NCBI GenBank assembly: GCA_964020975.1
Contig: OZ026615.1
Coordinates: 81,716,962-81,780,961, forward strand
Source: Hermodice carunculata
Lineage: Eukaryota; Annelida; Polychaeta; Eunicida; Amphinomidae
Reading direction: 5' to 3'
Length of the DNA: 64,000 nucleotides
Position 1 is the stretch's first letter, and each line of letters starts with the position of its first letter. A program made the translations under genes and the position numbers. This document shows, one piece after another, positions 49,780-63,009 of the stretch. The notes below the pieces were generated by a model, which made no database searches, had not been told where the DNA came from, and saw nothing but the letters and a program-made list of their open reading frames with translations.

Positions 49780-51500
49780 GACAATATACTAAACTGAGTG
49801 TCTTTTACAGAAGTGTTCAATGACCTTGAAAAATAGGTCAAGGATACTTTAAATATGTCTGTTGGCCTAACACATGTTGCATGTACATTTTGTACTTCCA
49901 TCTTGATTTATTATCAGAATTATGAATTTAATGTGTCTTTAATACCTACAATATTAGTTCCAATAAATACCACCATGGACAACACCACAACTCCATATGT
50001 GACAACTCCCGTCTGTATAGTGTTCCGGTAATGGTGTGTGGATAGATATGCACATGTATACAAGTTCAGATGTTACTAATGGCCATCCCCAAAAAACAAA
50101 AAAAGGGGGGAAAAACAAAACAAAACAAACATAAACAAAAAATAATAAAAAAAAAACAAAAAAAAACAAAAACAAAAACAAAAAAACAAATGACAAAAAA
50201 CAAAACAAAAAACAAAACAAAAAAAAACAAAAAAAAAAAACAACAAAAAATCGTGAAATGCATTCCCTCTGTGACTTTAAGGAAGTATAAGTCAAGGTCT
50301 TCCAGATCATGCAATATAAAATTTCCAGATACATGATACACATTTATGGTATCAGGTATCGTAAACTTATTCTTTGTCAACATATTAACTTTGACTTTAC
50401 AAAATTGAAACATTGGTCAAGGTCACTCAAATTTCATAACAAAAATTTGACCCTTGGCATAGCATATATTTGACATAAATTTCGAAGTTCCATCTCTATT
50501 TATTATCAGAATGATGAATTTGATGTGTTTTAACACATATGTTGTTAGTTCCAATAGCTACCACAAGGGCCACAATCATGACGCCACATGTTGTTAGATT
50601 TTCATCTGTATAACATTGCTGTAATGCTGTATAGATCTGCAAGTTTAGATGTAATGACCATTACCGAAAATCAATCACTTTATGAACTTTATTTGCTTTG
50701 TGACCATGAGAAAGTAGCTCACGGTCAACCACATTAGGCAACATTCAACTTCCACCTAAGATACACATTTGTTGGACATTTGGTATTGTTAGCTTTATTC
50801 TTGTTCATCATAGTGAATTTATTGTCCTTTACTACGTCGTTAATTTTCTTGAAAAATAGGTCAAGTTCACCAACAATATTTTCAAAATTTCACCATTGGC
50901 CTAATGCATCCTTGGCGTAGATTTCGTAGGTCCATCTTTGCCATCATAAAAATGAATCTAGAGTGTTTTAACACCTATGGTGGTTGTCCCAATCAATACC
51001 ACAAGTGGTGCCACCATGACTCCACATCCCCTTTGGTCTGTAATGTTCCTGTAATAGTATAGTGAAACCCGTCTTAAAAGCCCACCTCTAGGGAAGACCA
51101 AATTGTGGTCTCTCAAGACAGTTGGTCTCTCGTGGGAAGTACAAGTAACAAGAAAAGTACTAAGCAAAGTATATGGAAAAGGTGGTCTTCTGGTGCAGGT
51201 GGTCTCACATTGGAGTGAGCTCTAAAGACAGGGACCACTGTATATGAATATATATGTCTACTATAATGACCATCACAAAGACAAAAACAAAAAAATCCTG
51301 AAATGTACTCCCACAGCAGTGACCCTGACATTGTAGGTCAAGGGGTCATCCATATTATGTAATATTTAACTTCCACCTGATACATGTTTATTGTACATTT
51401 GGTAAAGTCAGCCTTGCAATTTCTCAAGATAATAAATTTTATAAATTTCATTAAATATTAACTCATATTTTGTTTGGGTCTAGGTGGCACCACTAGTATT
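49780..51500. repeat. Diverged tandem array, ~430-bp unit, cut by the gap
   Basis: Units share, in order, a GAAAAATAGGTCAAG..AC block, TTGGCCTAA..CAT, CCATCTTGATTTATTATCAGAA, GTTAGTTCCAATA.TACCAC, CATGACTCCACAT and AATGACCATC.C. The AATCGTGAAATGCATTCC-like landmark recurs near 50249, 50675 and 51291; the longer last spacing is explained by the MITE at 51058-51242. An A-rich tract lies at 50092-50250. Confidence 0.75.
51058..51242. mobile_element. 185-bp TATAGTG...CACTGTA MITE in the array
   Basis: Begins TATAGTGAAACCC, ends GGACCACTGTA, contains GTGGTCTCTCAAGACAGTTG. Its removal restores the array spacing. Confidence 0.6.
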
Positions 51501-51700
51501 NNNNNNNNNNNNNNNNNNNNNNNNNNNNNNNNNNNNNNNNNNNNNNNNNNNNNNNNNNNNNNNNNNNNNNNNNNNNNNNNNNNNNNNNNNNNNNNNNNNN
51601 NNNNNNNNNNNNNNNNNNNNNNNNNNNNNNNNNNNNNNNNNNNNNNNNNNNNNNNNNNNNNNNNNNNNNNNNNNNNNNNNNNNNNNNNNNNNNNNNNNNN
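51501..51700. other. Assembly gap, 200 N
   Basis: Exactly 200 N, a fixed-size scaffold gap of unknown true length. Confidence 1.
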
Positions 51701-51948
51701 TGATTTACAAGCATGAAAACCATTGTTCTTTTAGAAGTAAATATCAATTTTTCAGTACATTTGGGTACTTCAGTAGCCCCAAACAGATAAAAAACTGCAC
51801 CTGAGTTGGATGGGTCTTTTTTTTTTTGCTCCATTGCTAGACACAAACCCAGGTGCAAAACAAATTATGATTGGAAGTCAGGTATATATTTTTCTCATAC
51901 AGATGGAGCTAGGAAAAACCTACAATTTGACCCCTTGAAGAATGCCCA

Positions 51949-52005
51949 TGTATGTATGTATGTATGTATGTATGTATGTATGTATGTATGTATGTATGTA
52001 TGTAT
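51949..52005. repeat. (ATGT)n microsatellite
   Basis: About 14 units, abutting the element at 52007. Confidence 0.95.
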
Positions 52006-52006
52006 C

Positions 52007-52375
52007 GGGGGGGGGGTACACTCCAGCTATGGTGGTAGGTATATAGGCTCTGCAGGAATGACCCCCTATTTTCCACCACATGTAGAGCTTTGAACCCCCA
52101 CTTTATGAACTCAAGTTCAAATATTGACCCCTCTTTTTTCAAAAGTAAGAAAATTTACTGGATTTTCTTCATGCAAAGGTTGAAAAAATGCTGATTCTGA
52201 CCAATTTTGGTATTGTTATTGTGGAAAATAACCTGTGTCGAATTTTGACCCCATTTTTATGCAAAATGTAGAATTTTGACCTCACCTTTTGGAATTAAAA
52301 TCCCATGTAGAAGATGAGGTTTTACCCTTCCTGGGCGCCTACATACCCTTTTCGAGACGAAGTACCCCCCCCCCC
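52007..52375. mobile_element. 369-bp element with poly-G/poly-C termini between two (GTAT)n tracts
   Basis: Starts GGGGGGGGGGTAC and ends GTACCCCCCCCCCC, inverted copies. The interior repeats ATTTTGACCCC/TTTGAACCCCC motifs. Flanked on both sides by the same tetranucleotide microsatellite. Confidence 0.6.
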
Positions 52376-52376
52376 A

Positions 52377-52398
52377 AGTATGTATGTATGTATGTATT

Positions 52399-52476
<78 letters not shown>
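52377..52476. repeat. (GTAT)n(GT)n microsatellite
   Basis: Five GTAT units then about 75 bp of GT. Confidence 0.95.
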
Positions 52477-52478
<2 letters not shown>

Positions 52479-52589
52479 GATAACATGCATGGAAACCCTG
52501 GAATTTACAATGAGGTCTTGGTATAGGATGATCAGCCAGTCACTAACTTTGGAACATTGTCATTGTCAATGTCACTGTGAATTGCAGAG

Positions 52590-53200
52590 ATGCTGCTGCT
52601 GATGATGATGATTTATTGAGCCCCCTGGAACGGGGAAATAAAAATACATATATCAAACACACAAAATCATAAAGTACATTCACATTATTAAATAATAGAT
52701 AAATTATATCCATTCCAAAATGAAAATTATAAGTGGCACTGGAATCATAATTTTACAAGACATAGTCATAGACATAAAATATGACTGACACGCCTGTATA
52801 CACAGCACACCAGATAACGAGGACATATAAAGAATAGATCGTAGATATTGGTTAAAAGGAAAGTTGGAAAAAAAAGGAAAAGCCGTAGGATGAAACTAAA
52901 ACGATTTGGTGAGGAGACAGGCTAATTTGCGGTGATCGCCATATGACATGGGTTAATGTAGTCGAAATGCATAGACTGGCACCGGAGAGGATCTACAATG
53001 CCATCTGGCGGCAGATTTTTGAAGTTAGTTTACAGCAGCAGACATGCACTGAAGAGGGGACAGGCAGGTCTTTATGGCTCTGTCAACCGCAGACGGCGAA
53101 GTCCTGATAGGCTGTTACAGTTTGATCATACACTTAGTATTGCGATGATAAAAAATACTTCCAGATTTCTCAAGCGGCGATTAATTCGAAAAATGCCCTG
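52590..53200 (-). mobile_element. Probable LINE 3' end with (ATC)n tail
   Basis: On the minus strand the stretch ends GGGGGCTCAATAAATCATCATCATCATC, the untranslated end plus microsatellite tail typical of CR1/L2-type LINEs. The upstream part is not clearly coding. Confidence 0.45.
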
Positions 53201-53920
53201 ACCTGTAAAAGGTTTGTCTCTGATGTGCTAAGTTCGTAAAAGTGCAGTCTTTGCGAACACTGCAGCTGAAGTCTTTAAAATAGTCCGTGTCTCATTGCAA
53301 CCCTCCCCACCGTTTTTGACCGCAATTTCGTGAAGTCAAACCAAATGTTTGTCCACTTAATGCTTTGTCAGAAAATAGCCCCTTTTTCGTGCTATTGGGG
53401 ATAAAAAAAAAAAAATAATATAAAATCCTCCCTCCAGCCCGATATTCTGTCAGTCTGTGGAAAAAATGTGAGAAACAGGTTGTCACGTCAGTGCAAAATC
53501 TATGTTCAAGTGCTCGGCTGGTAGCACATTGACTGAAATAATAGTGAAAAGAAACGTTGCCCAGCGTTATAGTGTGTGAACTATGAACACAACAATACAC
53601 TTACCCGTTGCCGATTGAATTTGTAAACTTTGTCGATGATTCAACGTCACCTCAAACCCAACTTGACATTGTTATGAGTTACTTCACAAGTGGGTACCCA
53701 GTTTATATACGACTGAGCTTGTTGTTGCTAAATATGGAACACAATCTCATTGGTCTATACCCAGCAAAGCCACCCAGCTATTGGTGGAAAAGTTTGTACC
53801 TATTAATAAAGCGAAGGCACATGGCCCATAAAACACACAACTGCGACGAGCTTGACACAGAATCAAATCGTATACGAAAGAGGAAAGCGTATTCACCACA
53901 GGATCAGTATCGGGTTAGTT
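53201..53920. other. Upstream region of the Rho GTPase gene
   Basis: No exon found. Probable promoter/5' untranslated region in the last few hundred bases, without a recognisable core motif. An in-frame ATG at 53852 would add 23 residues but has no family support. Confidence 0.4.
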
Positions 53921-56900
53921 ATGCCAAGATCAAGCTTTATCAAGTGTGTGGCGGTGGGGGACGGAGCCGTGGGCAAGACCTGTATGCTCTTCAGCTACGC
54001 AACAGACAAATTTCCAACAGAGCACATTCCAACAGTTTTTGATACTTATGCTGGTAAGTTTTCATGCAGACGACAAGAATGATCACCGGACCTGTGAAGC
54101 ACCCTCAGGTCAACAGCTCCCCGCACACTCTGGGAGATCAGAGGAAAGTTGTTGACTAAGGTGCCTGTAAATTTGTATATGACATCAACCTAGTAAACTT
54201 TAAATCATCCAAGTTTGGTACGAACATACCCACACCAAACGTACTGCAGATTTATCTGAACTTTTAGGGGTGATTCAACAGTTTCATCATTTTCTAATCA
54301 GTGTTAACAGCACTAGGGGGGAATGATTGATCTGGTTTTTTTTTTTTTTTTTTTCACTGTAATGGAAAATAATGGTACTTGTTGACCCAAACTTGACGAT
54401 ATTTTGCTTTAAATTTGAGAAAAACGATCACTTTTCACAGTACTATGGGGGGGGGGGGAGGTGTGTGTGCATAATTTAATGCCGTAAGTACTAATTTAAA
54501 AATACTCATACGTGTGACATCAGTCCGGGTATTTCAGATTTACAAACTTGTGAGCTGATACCAACTGAACACCCGTTATTATCTGTCAGCGTGGCACACC
54601 CCTTTCATTTATTTAAAAAAAATAATGTATTGAATTCGTTTTGGTCAAAGTAAAGATAACAATATCGATAAAGATTAAAATAATACAAATAAAAATAAAA
54701 TTCCTCCGTGTTGCTGTATTTACAGTTCAGAAATGGGCACTGACAGAAACGGACACGGAGACTACATAACTTGGCAAAGGAATTTTTCATATTGATTTTA
54801 TAGATGTGTTGCAGGATACTTGATTTTATGAGATAATTGCGGTGACGTTTCAATGTTTCCAGTTCAGTCCGCATCGTAGTTGTTACTTTGTAGCATTTTG
54901 CGGATGCAAATGTGTGGACATCTTGTTGATACAGTCACCACAGGGGCTATGATAGCAATACCCACCAAAGTTGCGCTGTCATACATCAGATCTCCCATGG
55001 CACTCCTGTCCTGATCTGTCTTTTCTTGTAAGACAGTCAGACCTGGAGGCTGGAACACACTGGGTGGTTCTGCATGGCTGAACCGTGCACGTGGCCAACA
55101 TATACGTTTAACAATCGATTAATCAGACTCGCCCTGCCCTTCAATGTGACACACATATCCCATGCCTCAAATAAAGCGTCGACGTTATTTTCACGAGTGT
55201 GTATTTTAACTGTAGCGCCTATCATAAGACAGAGGCAGTCACCTCAATATGTGTATCAATTCGGGTTTTTTAAAGACTTGTTAACTGGTCAGAAATTCTC
55301 GGCCAGAATGCATTATGCTTCGATATGGTAGCTCTTATATATAGTATCAAATTATATTTTTTACACTATTCGTTCGTTAATTCATTCATTCATTCATTCA
55401 TTCATTCATTCATTCATTTATTTAGTCATTCATTCAGTGAGTCAACTATGAGTCATTGTCTTTAAATTAATTAGGTATTCGAAAAGTGTATATTAAATCA
55501 CTTTGGTACCACCCATCTGGATAAATACATGTGTATAATTTTGAATCCTCCATCTCCGGACGTGTCCTCCCCAATTGCCTGCCGGTCATCTCGTGCCTTC
55601 AGGGAAACATATTATGAGGCTTCCTTTTGAGCGCTGGCAGCCAACTGTGGTTTATTCGGCATAAACGTGGTAGCTGAATGCTTCTCGCTTGTGGGCTTTT
55701 ATTTAATTAATTCCTGCAAGACACACCCAAAACTGTCTCAAATTTTGGAAACTAGGCCAACTTGAGAAAGAAGCAGAAAAGAGGGATAAAACATCTCTCT
55801 GACACACTTACATGTCTGAACATTGTGGAGACTGCTCAACCATAACTTCTTATTTTCGTCTTTTCAGTGACGGTCACAGCGGGAGATGAACCGTTTCATT
55901 TAACCCTTTTTGACACCGCGGGCCAGGTGAGATCTCTTTCTATAGCTTTTGGCAGAATGCTATAAACGGAACATCAAGTGTACAGTGAGACTAAGTGTAA
56001 GGAAAATGTATACCGACTGTTCGCAGCTAGGCCACACCCATAACTGACGACCTGGTTGACCCTGTTTGGGCGGACCCTGTATGTGCAATAAATGGCCGAT
56101 ATTGTATACCTTTACCTCTAGGCAACACCATTGTATATCAATAATGAAACGGGATTAATATCGGCGAGAAAAAATGTTATAGTAAATAATATTAAGTGGT
56201 TATAGGTGATTACTACAAAGATATGAGAAAGAACTATGGAAACACAGATAAAAAAAAATAGGAGTGTGTTTAACCTTTTTCCTCCTTGAATTAAGACTGA
56301 GTCAACAGCTTTGGTTTAAACGTATTTTATTAAAAATCAATTGGCCGACAGGTTTGCCAGCCTATATTAGGGCCTCTTGCACATACAAGGCAACACAACA
56401 ATGAAGTTGCAAAGCACCAACACACCAATAGATATACAAACAGGACCACAATTAAGATAAAGAGGGGAAAGGGTAATGAAGTAATGTGTCAGGTAATGAT
56501 TAAAAATTAATCTTTGAAGTACAGTTGATATAACAAAACATTTCGACATCATGTTGTAAATCTGTTGGAATCCTTTATAAATTTAAGCACAGCTTCCAAA
56601 ACTTGCTCACTAAAGAAATGGTAAGTACTTTCTGCATTAACACCACATGAACATAATGGGGGGTCATCAACACCTACTTCATATTTTGAAGAGGTCACTG
56701 TTCAACTGACAGGGTCAATGCGAAGGTAACATGGAAATGAGTGAAAAGTACCGTGTCTTTGTGTGAAGCTGCATTTTCATTGCAGTTGACTTGCCTATTC
56801 TTACTCTTTTAGTTTATTAAATGTTAATGATAATTTTGTTACTCTATTTTTCATCATATAATCATTAATGAAATCTGACACAGCCCCAGTGACAATTTAT

Positions 56901-57146
56901 GCCATTAAGTATATAGATACGGGGGGGGGGTGGAGGTAGTGGTATTAAGAGTCATGTACTCTTCCCAAAATGCGGAAATACAAGTTAGTATTTGGGTCAC
57001 AAATACCAATTTGGGGTGAGTGGGTGTTTTGGGGTTTTTTTTGTTTGTTTGTTTGTTTTGTTTGTTTGTTTTGTTTTGTTTTGGTTTGGGTTTTTTTTTT
57101 TTTGTTGTTGTTGTTGTTTTTTTGTTTGTTTTGTTTTTGTTTTTGT

Positions 57147-57178
<32 letters not shown>

Positions 57179-57791
57179 TTAATTTTGGTTTGGAAAAGAG
57201 AAGTTTTATAAAAGATTGTACTCTCTGTCTATGGACGTTTCCGGGGACTAAGACCCGGAGACTAAGAGTCATCTACGGTGCAGTTATTGTCGAAAGCTTC
57301 ATGGAAATGAATAAATTGTTGATGTGAGTAAACAGTACACTATGACATTGTGATCTCGTTTGCATTTACAGGAGGAGTACGACAGACTACGCTTGCTTAC
57401 CTACCCAGGTACGGACGTTTTTCTTGTCTGTTTCTCCGTCGTTTCACCAGATTCTTTCCAAAATATCAAAGAAAAATGGATACCTGAACTGAAACATCAC
57501 ACGTTGAAAAATACACGATTTATTTTGGTCGGTACCAAAGCAGATCTTAGATTCGACGCTAGCACGTTGAAAACGCTTCGAGACAATGGACAAAAACCAA
57601 TCTCACCAGAGCAGGGACGTAAACTTGCTCGGCAGATCAGCGCCGAGTGCTACATGGAATGTTCGGCCATGACCAGGCAGGGGGTCAAGAATGTCTTCGA
57701 TGAAGCCATTATGTCTGTTCTAGAACCAAGGAAAAAGGCGAGGAAATTGCCAAGTATCAGTAAATTATTCCGCATGTTACGTTCACGGTGA
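53921..57791 (+). CDS. Cdc42/TC10-like Rho GTPase lacking a CaaX box (three exons)
   Basis: Small GTPase of the Rho family, a membrane-cytoskeleton switch. Exons: 53921-54053 (ends G|GTAAGT), 55868-55926 (TTTTCAG| ... CAG|GTGAGA), 57372-57791 (TTACAG|GAG); frames join exactly, giving 203 residues. Start 53921 places SFIKCVAVG where other Rho proteins begin. Motifs: P-loop GDGAVGKT (13-20), switch I PTVFD (37-41), switch II DTAGQEEYD (60-68), TKAD (119-122), ECSA (160-163), and the Rho insert region [13 protein letters not shown] (134-146). Gly, Thr and Gln at the positions of Ras G12, T35 and Q61 are present, so it should hydrolyse GTP. The tail is [20 protein letters not shown]: basic, no cysteine, no CaaX, unlike Cdc42, TC10 or RhoU. 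Either it binds membranes by charge, or a further exon is spliced from CACG|GTGATC at the stop. Confidence 0.9.
54054..55867. other. Intron 1 of the Rho GTPase gene
   Basis: Contains (T)n at 54336-54355, a G run near 54448-54459 and an (ATTC)n tract (about 55370-55436). No nested gene recognised. Confidence 0.8.
55927..57371. other. Intron 2 of the Rho GTPase gene
   Basis: Contains a G run (56922-56931) and a GTTT/GTTTTT-rich tract (57035-57182) that creates Phe-rich false frames. No gene. Confidence 0.8.
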
Positions 57792-59911
57792 TCCAAAATG
57801 TTTGCTTGATTTAGGAGAGCATTCGTAATTTTTGCCCACGAGGAAATGATCTCACTAGTCTTGCCGTGAAAGAGCGGATGTCCACCCAGGTGATGAAACC
57901 AAAGTCTATTCGAATAGCAGCCCCGTCATTCCATCAATGCTCAGTTATTCGATACTGTATCGTTAAAGGATACTTAGGTCTACCTACTTAGGTGTAGGGA
58001 CCTTAGGTCGTCACACAATGAACCAAAACTATCACCTTTCAGGATACCACATGATGGATTTGATGCAATGCAATGTTACAATAGCAGTACCTTGTCACGT
58101 ATCCTCATATGAGCACGGGTATTGGTACAGCAGAGGTTGTAACTTGTTTTAAGGTCTGGTGTACACGTTAATTAACGTTGACCTCCAAAACCACACGAAG
58201 ACCACAAAACATTATTTTGTATGTGTACTTATATACAAGTGGGACCAACCTTTGTATTCATATGCAAATGCGACTGATCTTTAACTTCAGTCCTACGAAG
58301 ACAATTAGCATCGGCGTGCGTTGCGTTTTGTTCTAAATCTGTGATATGAACATGAATTTTAATTTTCTTTTTGATGCAAAGAGAAGATTTTGCTCAAGAA
58401 ATTATCATGACTGTGTATAACATGAATATAAGGAGAAAGCAGCACAATGTACTTGACGGAATGACTGTAAAAATATAGTTGTGAGTTGTTAGCAAACACC
58501 AATGAAAAGGTTAATTACATTCGAATGCGAGATATAACTCACAGAATCACACGACACATGTAGAATATGCAATTTTTTGGGAGACGTAGGCTTATTTATT
58601 TTTCATCATCGAATATTATATGCAGAAACGGCCTTGATTTGAAGATGTTAAGGCGTTGATATGAAGATGTGCAGAAACCTTTGACATTTGGCATTCAGAA
58701 ATGTTCGGACATAACATTCTGCATGCAGGCATGTATAAATACTGAGACATATGGAGCCATTGGTCTCTGCGCTGAAAATGTGCGTTATATTCAGCATGAT
58801 GAAGTGAGAGAGATGTAGTATTGTATTTTTGATAATGTACGAAAGCTGTACTTTGTGCTAAAAATGTACAAAGCCATCGTACTTTTCAATGTGTTGAGGC
58901 AATATACACTGTGAGAAAAGATATCTATACATTTTACTATGGTTTTGGTGACTTTTTTGTTATAGAAAGTCGTTAATTTTGTCTTCATGCAAAAGATTTA
59001 TGTGTTATGGTAGTCTATGATTATTATTCCCACCCTGCAAAATAATTATGTTGGAAGACAATTCGTTTCCTCTTACCAAGAAGTCCACAGCGGAGAAGCA
59101 GCATGCACTTGTGTCTGTGCCCATGGGAAAGCTTGTTTTCGCGCAGTTTGTACACCAGCTAATTAACGGCGTGTTCGGCCGAAATGACCGTTGACTTGAC
59201 ACATACTCCCCGCTTTGACAATAAGCCTCCAGACGTGCGCATGCTTTGACAGTAGCACTGGCCCAAACATGATTTCTGAAAGCAACAGACCTCTCAGACA
59301 ACTTGTTGGGCGGGGGGTATTCTAATTGAAAGTAAAGTAAGTCTGCAAACGATCGACGCTTAAAGTACGTTCCGCAAAGTAAACCTTAATGTGACCAACT
59401 TTTCGTTAAAGTTCTAAACTTTCAGATTCTTGATCATCATGATCCATTCGGATTGACCCCTGGGGATTGACTTTGCGGAAAGGTGCTTTTCATAGTACCT
59501 TGTGAGACAACCCTATTGTAAAAAGCAGGAAATTCTGCCGTGTGATAAAACGGGTGAGCTTCTTTCAATTTCAGCAAAAATCAGACCCAAAAAAAAAATG
59601 ATTTATTATGAGTGCAGCGATATTTCCATTTTGTGTACCTCGCAAGCAAGAACGGAACAATTTACATTTAAAACGATATGCATGATTTCATATCGACTCC
59701 TAATGCAACGGAAACACAACGGCACCCAATCACTTTCACCTCTGATACAAAGCCACAAACGTCCTCTTCCGAAGTGCAGACTCCTTCCCTAAAGACTCCT
59801 TGCTCTAAATGAAAAAGGCCACTGTGTATTCTGGATTTATGTTGTTGGTTTTTTTTTTACCCCAATTACGTCACTATTTATGTATGGTATCGACCGCGTG
59901 ACAGCACAATA

Positions 59912-59967
<56 letters not shown>

Positions 59968-61900
59968 CATGAAGAACAAGCAACAGATTTGCCAGAAAAC
60001 ACACGAAAAGGTCACCAGATCCTTATCATAGGTGCCATCGTGTATTTATTAAGAATTCAAACAGATGTGATCATGAATATCTTAACAAAAAGAGGATAAC
60101 TGGAATTTATGATGTTTGGCTCACAATTTACAACCATTAAGTCAGTTCAAGACACAAGGACAACAATTTGCAGTGTTGCGAGACGTTTTATACTTCATGC
60201 CAAAAGTTTTCTTCATGTAAAAATAGAAACATTATTTATGATGAGAACTACCACGTATATATTTGTGAAGGGATAAATGACCATGACCTTTGTCTTCTGT
60301 TAAAGCTTCAATATTTACATGTGTGCAAATTGTGTGCAAAATACAAATCTGTTGACGGCTTTTGTAACCATCTGAAACAAACATTTATTTTTTAAGCAAG
60401 AGTGTGCGTAACATATATCACTGCTTATTTATTGTGTGACGTTAATACATGTTAGTGACCTTGCATAACTGCAGTCTTCCAACGTAAAAAAGCATTTATC
60501 TATTGTTGTTTAATGTGCTTTACGTTGCAGCGAAAGTGTTACTTTCAAATTGACGCGAACCTGTGATATGTTGCAGTGTATTGTTTTTTATACTTTGTTC
60601 ACAACTTGAATATATTGCAATTTATTTAATGAAAATGTCAATTTTAAGAAGTTGGCTCCTACAGAAACGTGTCAGTACCGATGTAAACAGAATGTCTCAA
60701 ATGAGTTGCATGGCTCCGTCGAACATTTAGATTATTCATTGTAAAAGCGGTTCAGTTGTGTTTTGCGATAACATGTTTGTTTTACCCTGAAAAATATGTA
60801 AAGCCCGTGCTCTCACATGCAACATTTTCTCATTAAAATTGTCAAAAATTGTTCTGGTGTCATGAGTGTTGTCTGCTTACTTAAAAGAGTAATAGCGGTG
60901 TCAAGTCAACGGCTCTCCTCAGTGTATTTTGGGCGCATTGTGTGATCTAGTCCCAGAGGATTAAAACTTTTTTTAACACACAAATTGATACGGTAAACAG
61001 TTAATAAAGCTCTACTTCTGTATGTGTGAGAATTTTCTTCTTTTCAAATTAATTTCTTGCCTTCATAGCAGCTGTCACGAGTTTTGTTATAAATTTCTCT
61101 CTGCTGTACAGTTTCAGAATACAGATATCAAGTGTATTCATATATGTTCTAAAACTTCTGAACTCGTCCGTGTGATCTAGAAAATACAAAAACTGGGGTT
61201 CCAACGTGCTGCACATACCAGGGATCAAACCTTGAGTTTCACGAGCCTGTACCCGTAAAGCAAATAAACACAGTCCTAAATCAAATGTGATTTAAGTATA
61301 ACTCCCCGCACTTGCATTGAAATACCTTGCCCTTTATAGAATGCAAGGATATGCCAAACATTTGAATCTTGGATCAATCATTGGTGTTTATGAAAGATTA
61401 TGAATTTGTACCCTATGCGAGTTCAAGATGAAAATAGGTGGTACATCTGGTTGCATTACTTCATTGATGGATAGTGCACAGCAACCCTATGGTAACTGCC
61501 TTTGTTTTCAACAGAGATCGCCCTTTTGGAGGCAGATTTCTCGGCACCAACACACAATCACTATAAATTTCAATTTACAACATTGATTTATAGACATTCG
61601 GAAGCTACGATCGTTCTCAATTGGTTCAAATAGGAGTGAAGGGAGGACTTTTTGAAAAAGACGACTTGCAATTCTCCGTTTGCACAATGCAGGCGTTGTT
61701 ATGAATGATCACCTGACCGCGACACTGTTGCTGGTTGGTAGTCACACATTGGTTACCAGTAAGAACGAGTGCATTATACGACTAATTATATATCATATGA
61801 TACAATTCATTAGGCCAGTTGCTTCAAATAGTTCACCCCGATGTTGTTGCTCTAAATTCTGCTTGAACTCTGGAAAGTTTTCACCCATACTTTCTGTTTT
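57792..61900. other. Downstream of the Rho gene: probable 3' UTR then intergenic
   Basis: No coding features. ATTAAA near 60833 followed by a GT-rich stretch could be the polyadenylation site. (AT)n at 59913-59964. A weak B-box-like sequence (AAGGTTTGATCCCTGG on the minus strand near 61217-61232) lies in an otherwise unremarkable stretch. Confidence 0.4.
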
Positions 61901-62450
61901 AAATGTTTTTTAAGTCATATGTGACCCTGTAAATTGACCCGTTACCGCCGGAAGTCAGTGCTGCCACCCTAACAGCATATGTCTGCGCTAATACTATAAA
62001 AAGACAGAATTCGAAACAACTGACCCGAAGTAGACAAAGTCGGAGTAGTTCGTGGGAAATTATACAGGGATTGGGGAAATGGATGCAGGGAGTTGTTTCA
62101 TGAACAGACCATGTCGTGGAACACAGTGAATGTGGACCGATAATGGTCGGGCCAGTATCTCCATCTCAGTCACCATCTATGGTCAGTGCATATGGGTGTG
62201 TAAACATGTGCGCAAGTTTGTTTGCATGCAACTGTGTACACATATTGTTCAATAGTTGTATCACATTTGCAAGTCTATAGTATCTGTAGTCTAACCTATA
62301 TTGTGCATAGTCACATTATCATGATTTTTATTGTCCTGTGAGTCTTGTATATATTATTGTGCGTCTCCGTGTCTGGAGAACCCCTAGGTTAGACATTAAT
62401 GTTTTGTACTGTTGGGCAATCCAGTATAAATAAATACGTTTAAATTAAAT
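61901..62450 (+). mobile_element. Possible LINE 3' untranslated end
   Basis: Ends GTGTCTGGAGAACCCC ... AATAAATACGTTTAAATTAAA, resembling LINE 3' ends; GTGTCTGGAGAGCC also occurs near 25728. No RT motif ahead of it. Confidence 0.3.
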
Positions 62451-62594
62451 TAGAATTAACATTGACCGAGCTTGGCCTTAAGTGCAAAGTCAATAGATAT
62501 ATACAGGAGACGAGTCCATCAGTGCAGGGGTAACTTTCACGAGACATGCATATTTATTACCTGCCACAACTGCATATCTGGTTGTCTTTGTAAC

Positions 62595-62596
<2 letters not shown>

Positions 62597-62634
<38 letters not shown>

Positions 62635-62760
62635 TTATTCGGAAAACTACCCCTTTACAGCGGGGGCATCAATGGAACGGGGTTTATTCCATGATGCGTC
62701 CAAGTATACTACAAGAAGCCGTCTATATTACAAAGTAAGGATTTGTGTGTGGTAGGGCTG
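62597..62760 (-). mobile_element. 5'-truncated LINE 3' end with (TTA)n tail
   Basis: Minus strand: CGCATCATGGAATAAACCCC ... GGGGTAGTTTTCCGAATAAA then (TTA)n at 62599-62634. Clearly the same 3' end as the LINE at 63010. Confidence 0.75.
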
Positions 62761-63009
62761 TATCTACGTTCAGCATTGAGCCGTACGTGGAACAGCATCC
62801 ATTTACCATTTTGGAATTTACTTTTTACATGCGCATGCAACCATCAATAGGCTTCTCATAGCTCCATGTATATATACATATATATTGTCCATTACATACT
62901 TTTGACAAATTAACCTTCCCTTAACATTAATCACACATACATTTTGGATGCTACCTCTTCAAAATACCAAATCGCGAATTCCGCACCCAATACCAAAGGT
63001 TTGTAAACA

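Noticed and set aside
50066-50413. Lys/Phe-rich frames on both strands
   Set aside because: A-rich tract artefact inside the tandem array.
53608-54042. 144-codon frame overlapping the first GTPase exon
   Set aside because: It reads exon 1 in the wrong frame; the GTPase frame carries the P-loop and joins exactly to exons 2 and 3.
56970-57327. Phe/Val-rich frames in intron 2
   Set aside because: Arise from the GTTT-type tract within an intron.
61200-61260. tRNA or SINE head near 61.2 kb
   Set aside because: Only a weak B-box-like sequence; no A box or stem pairing found.
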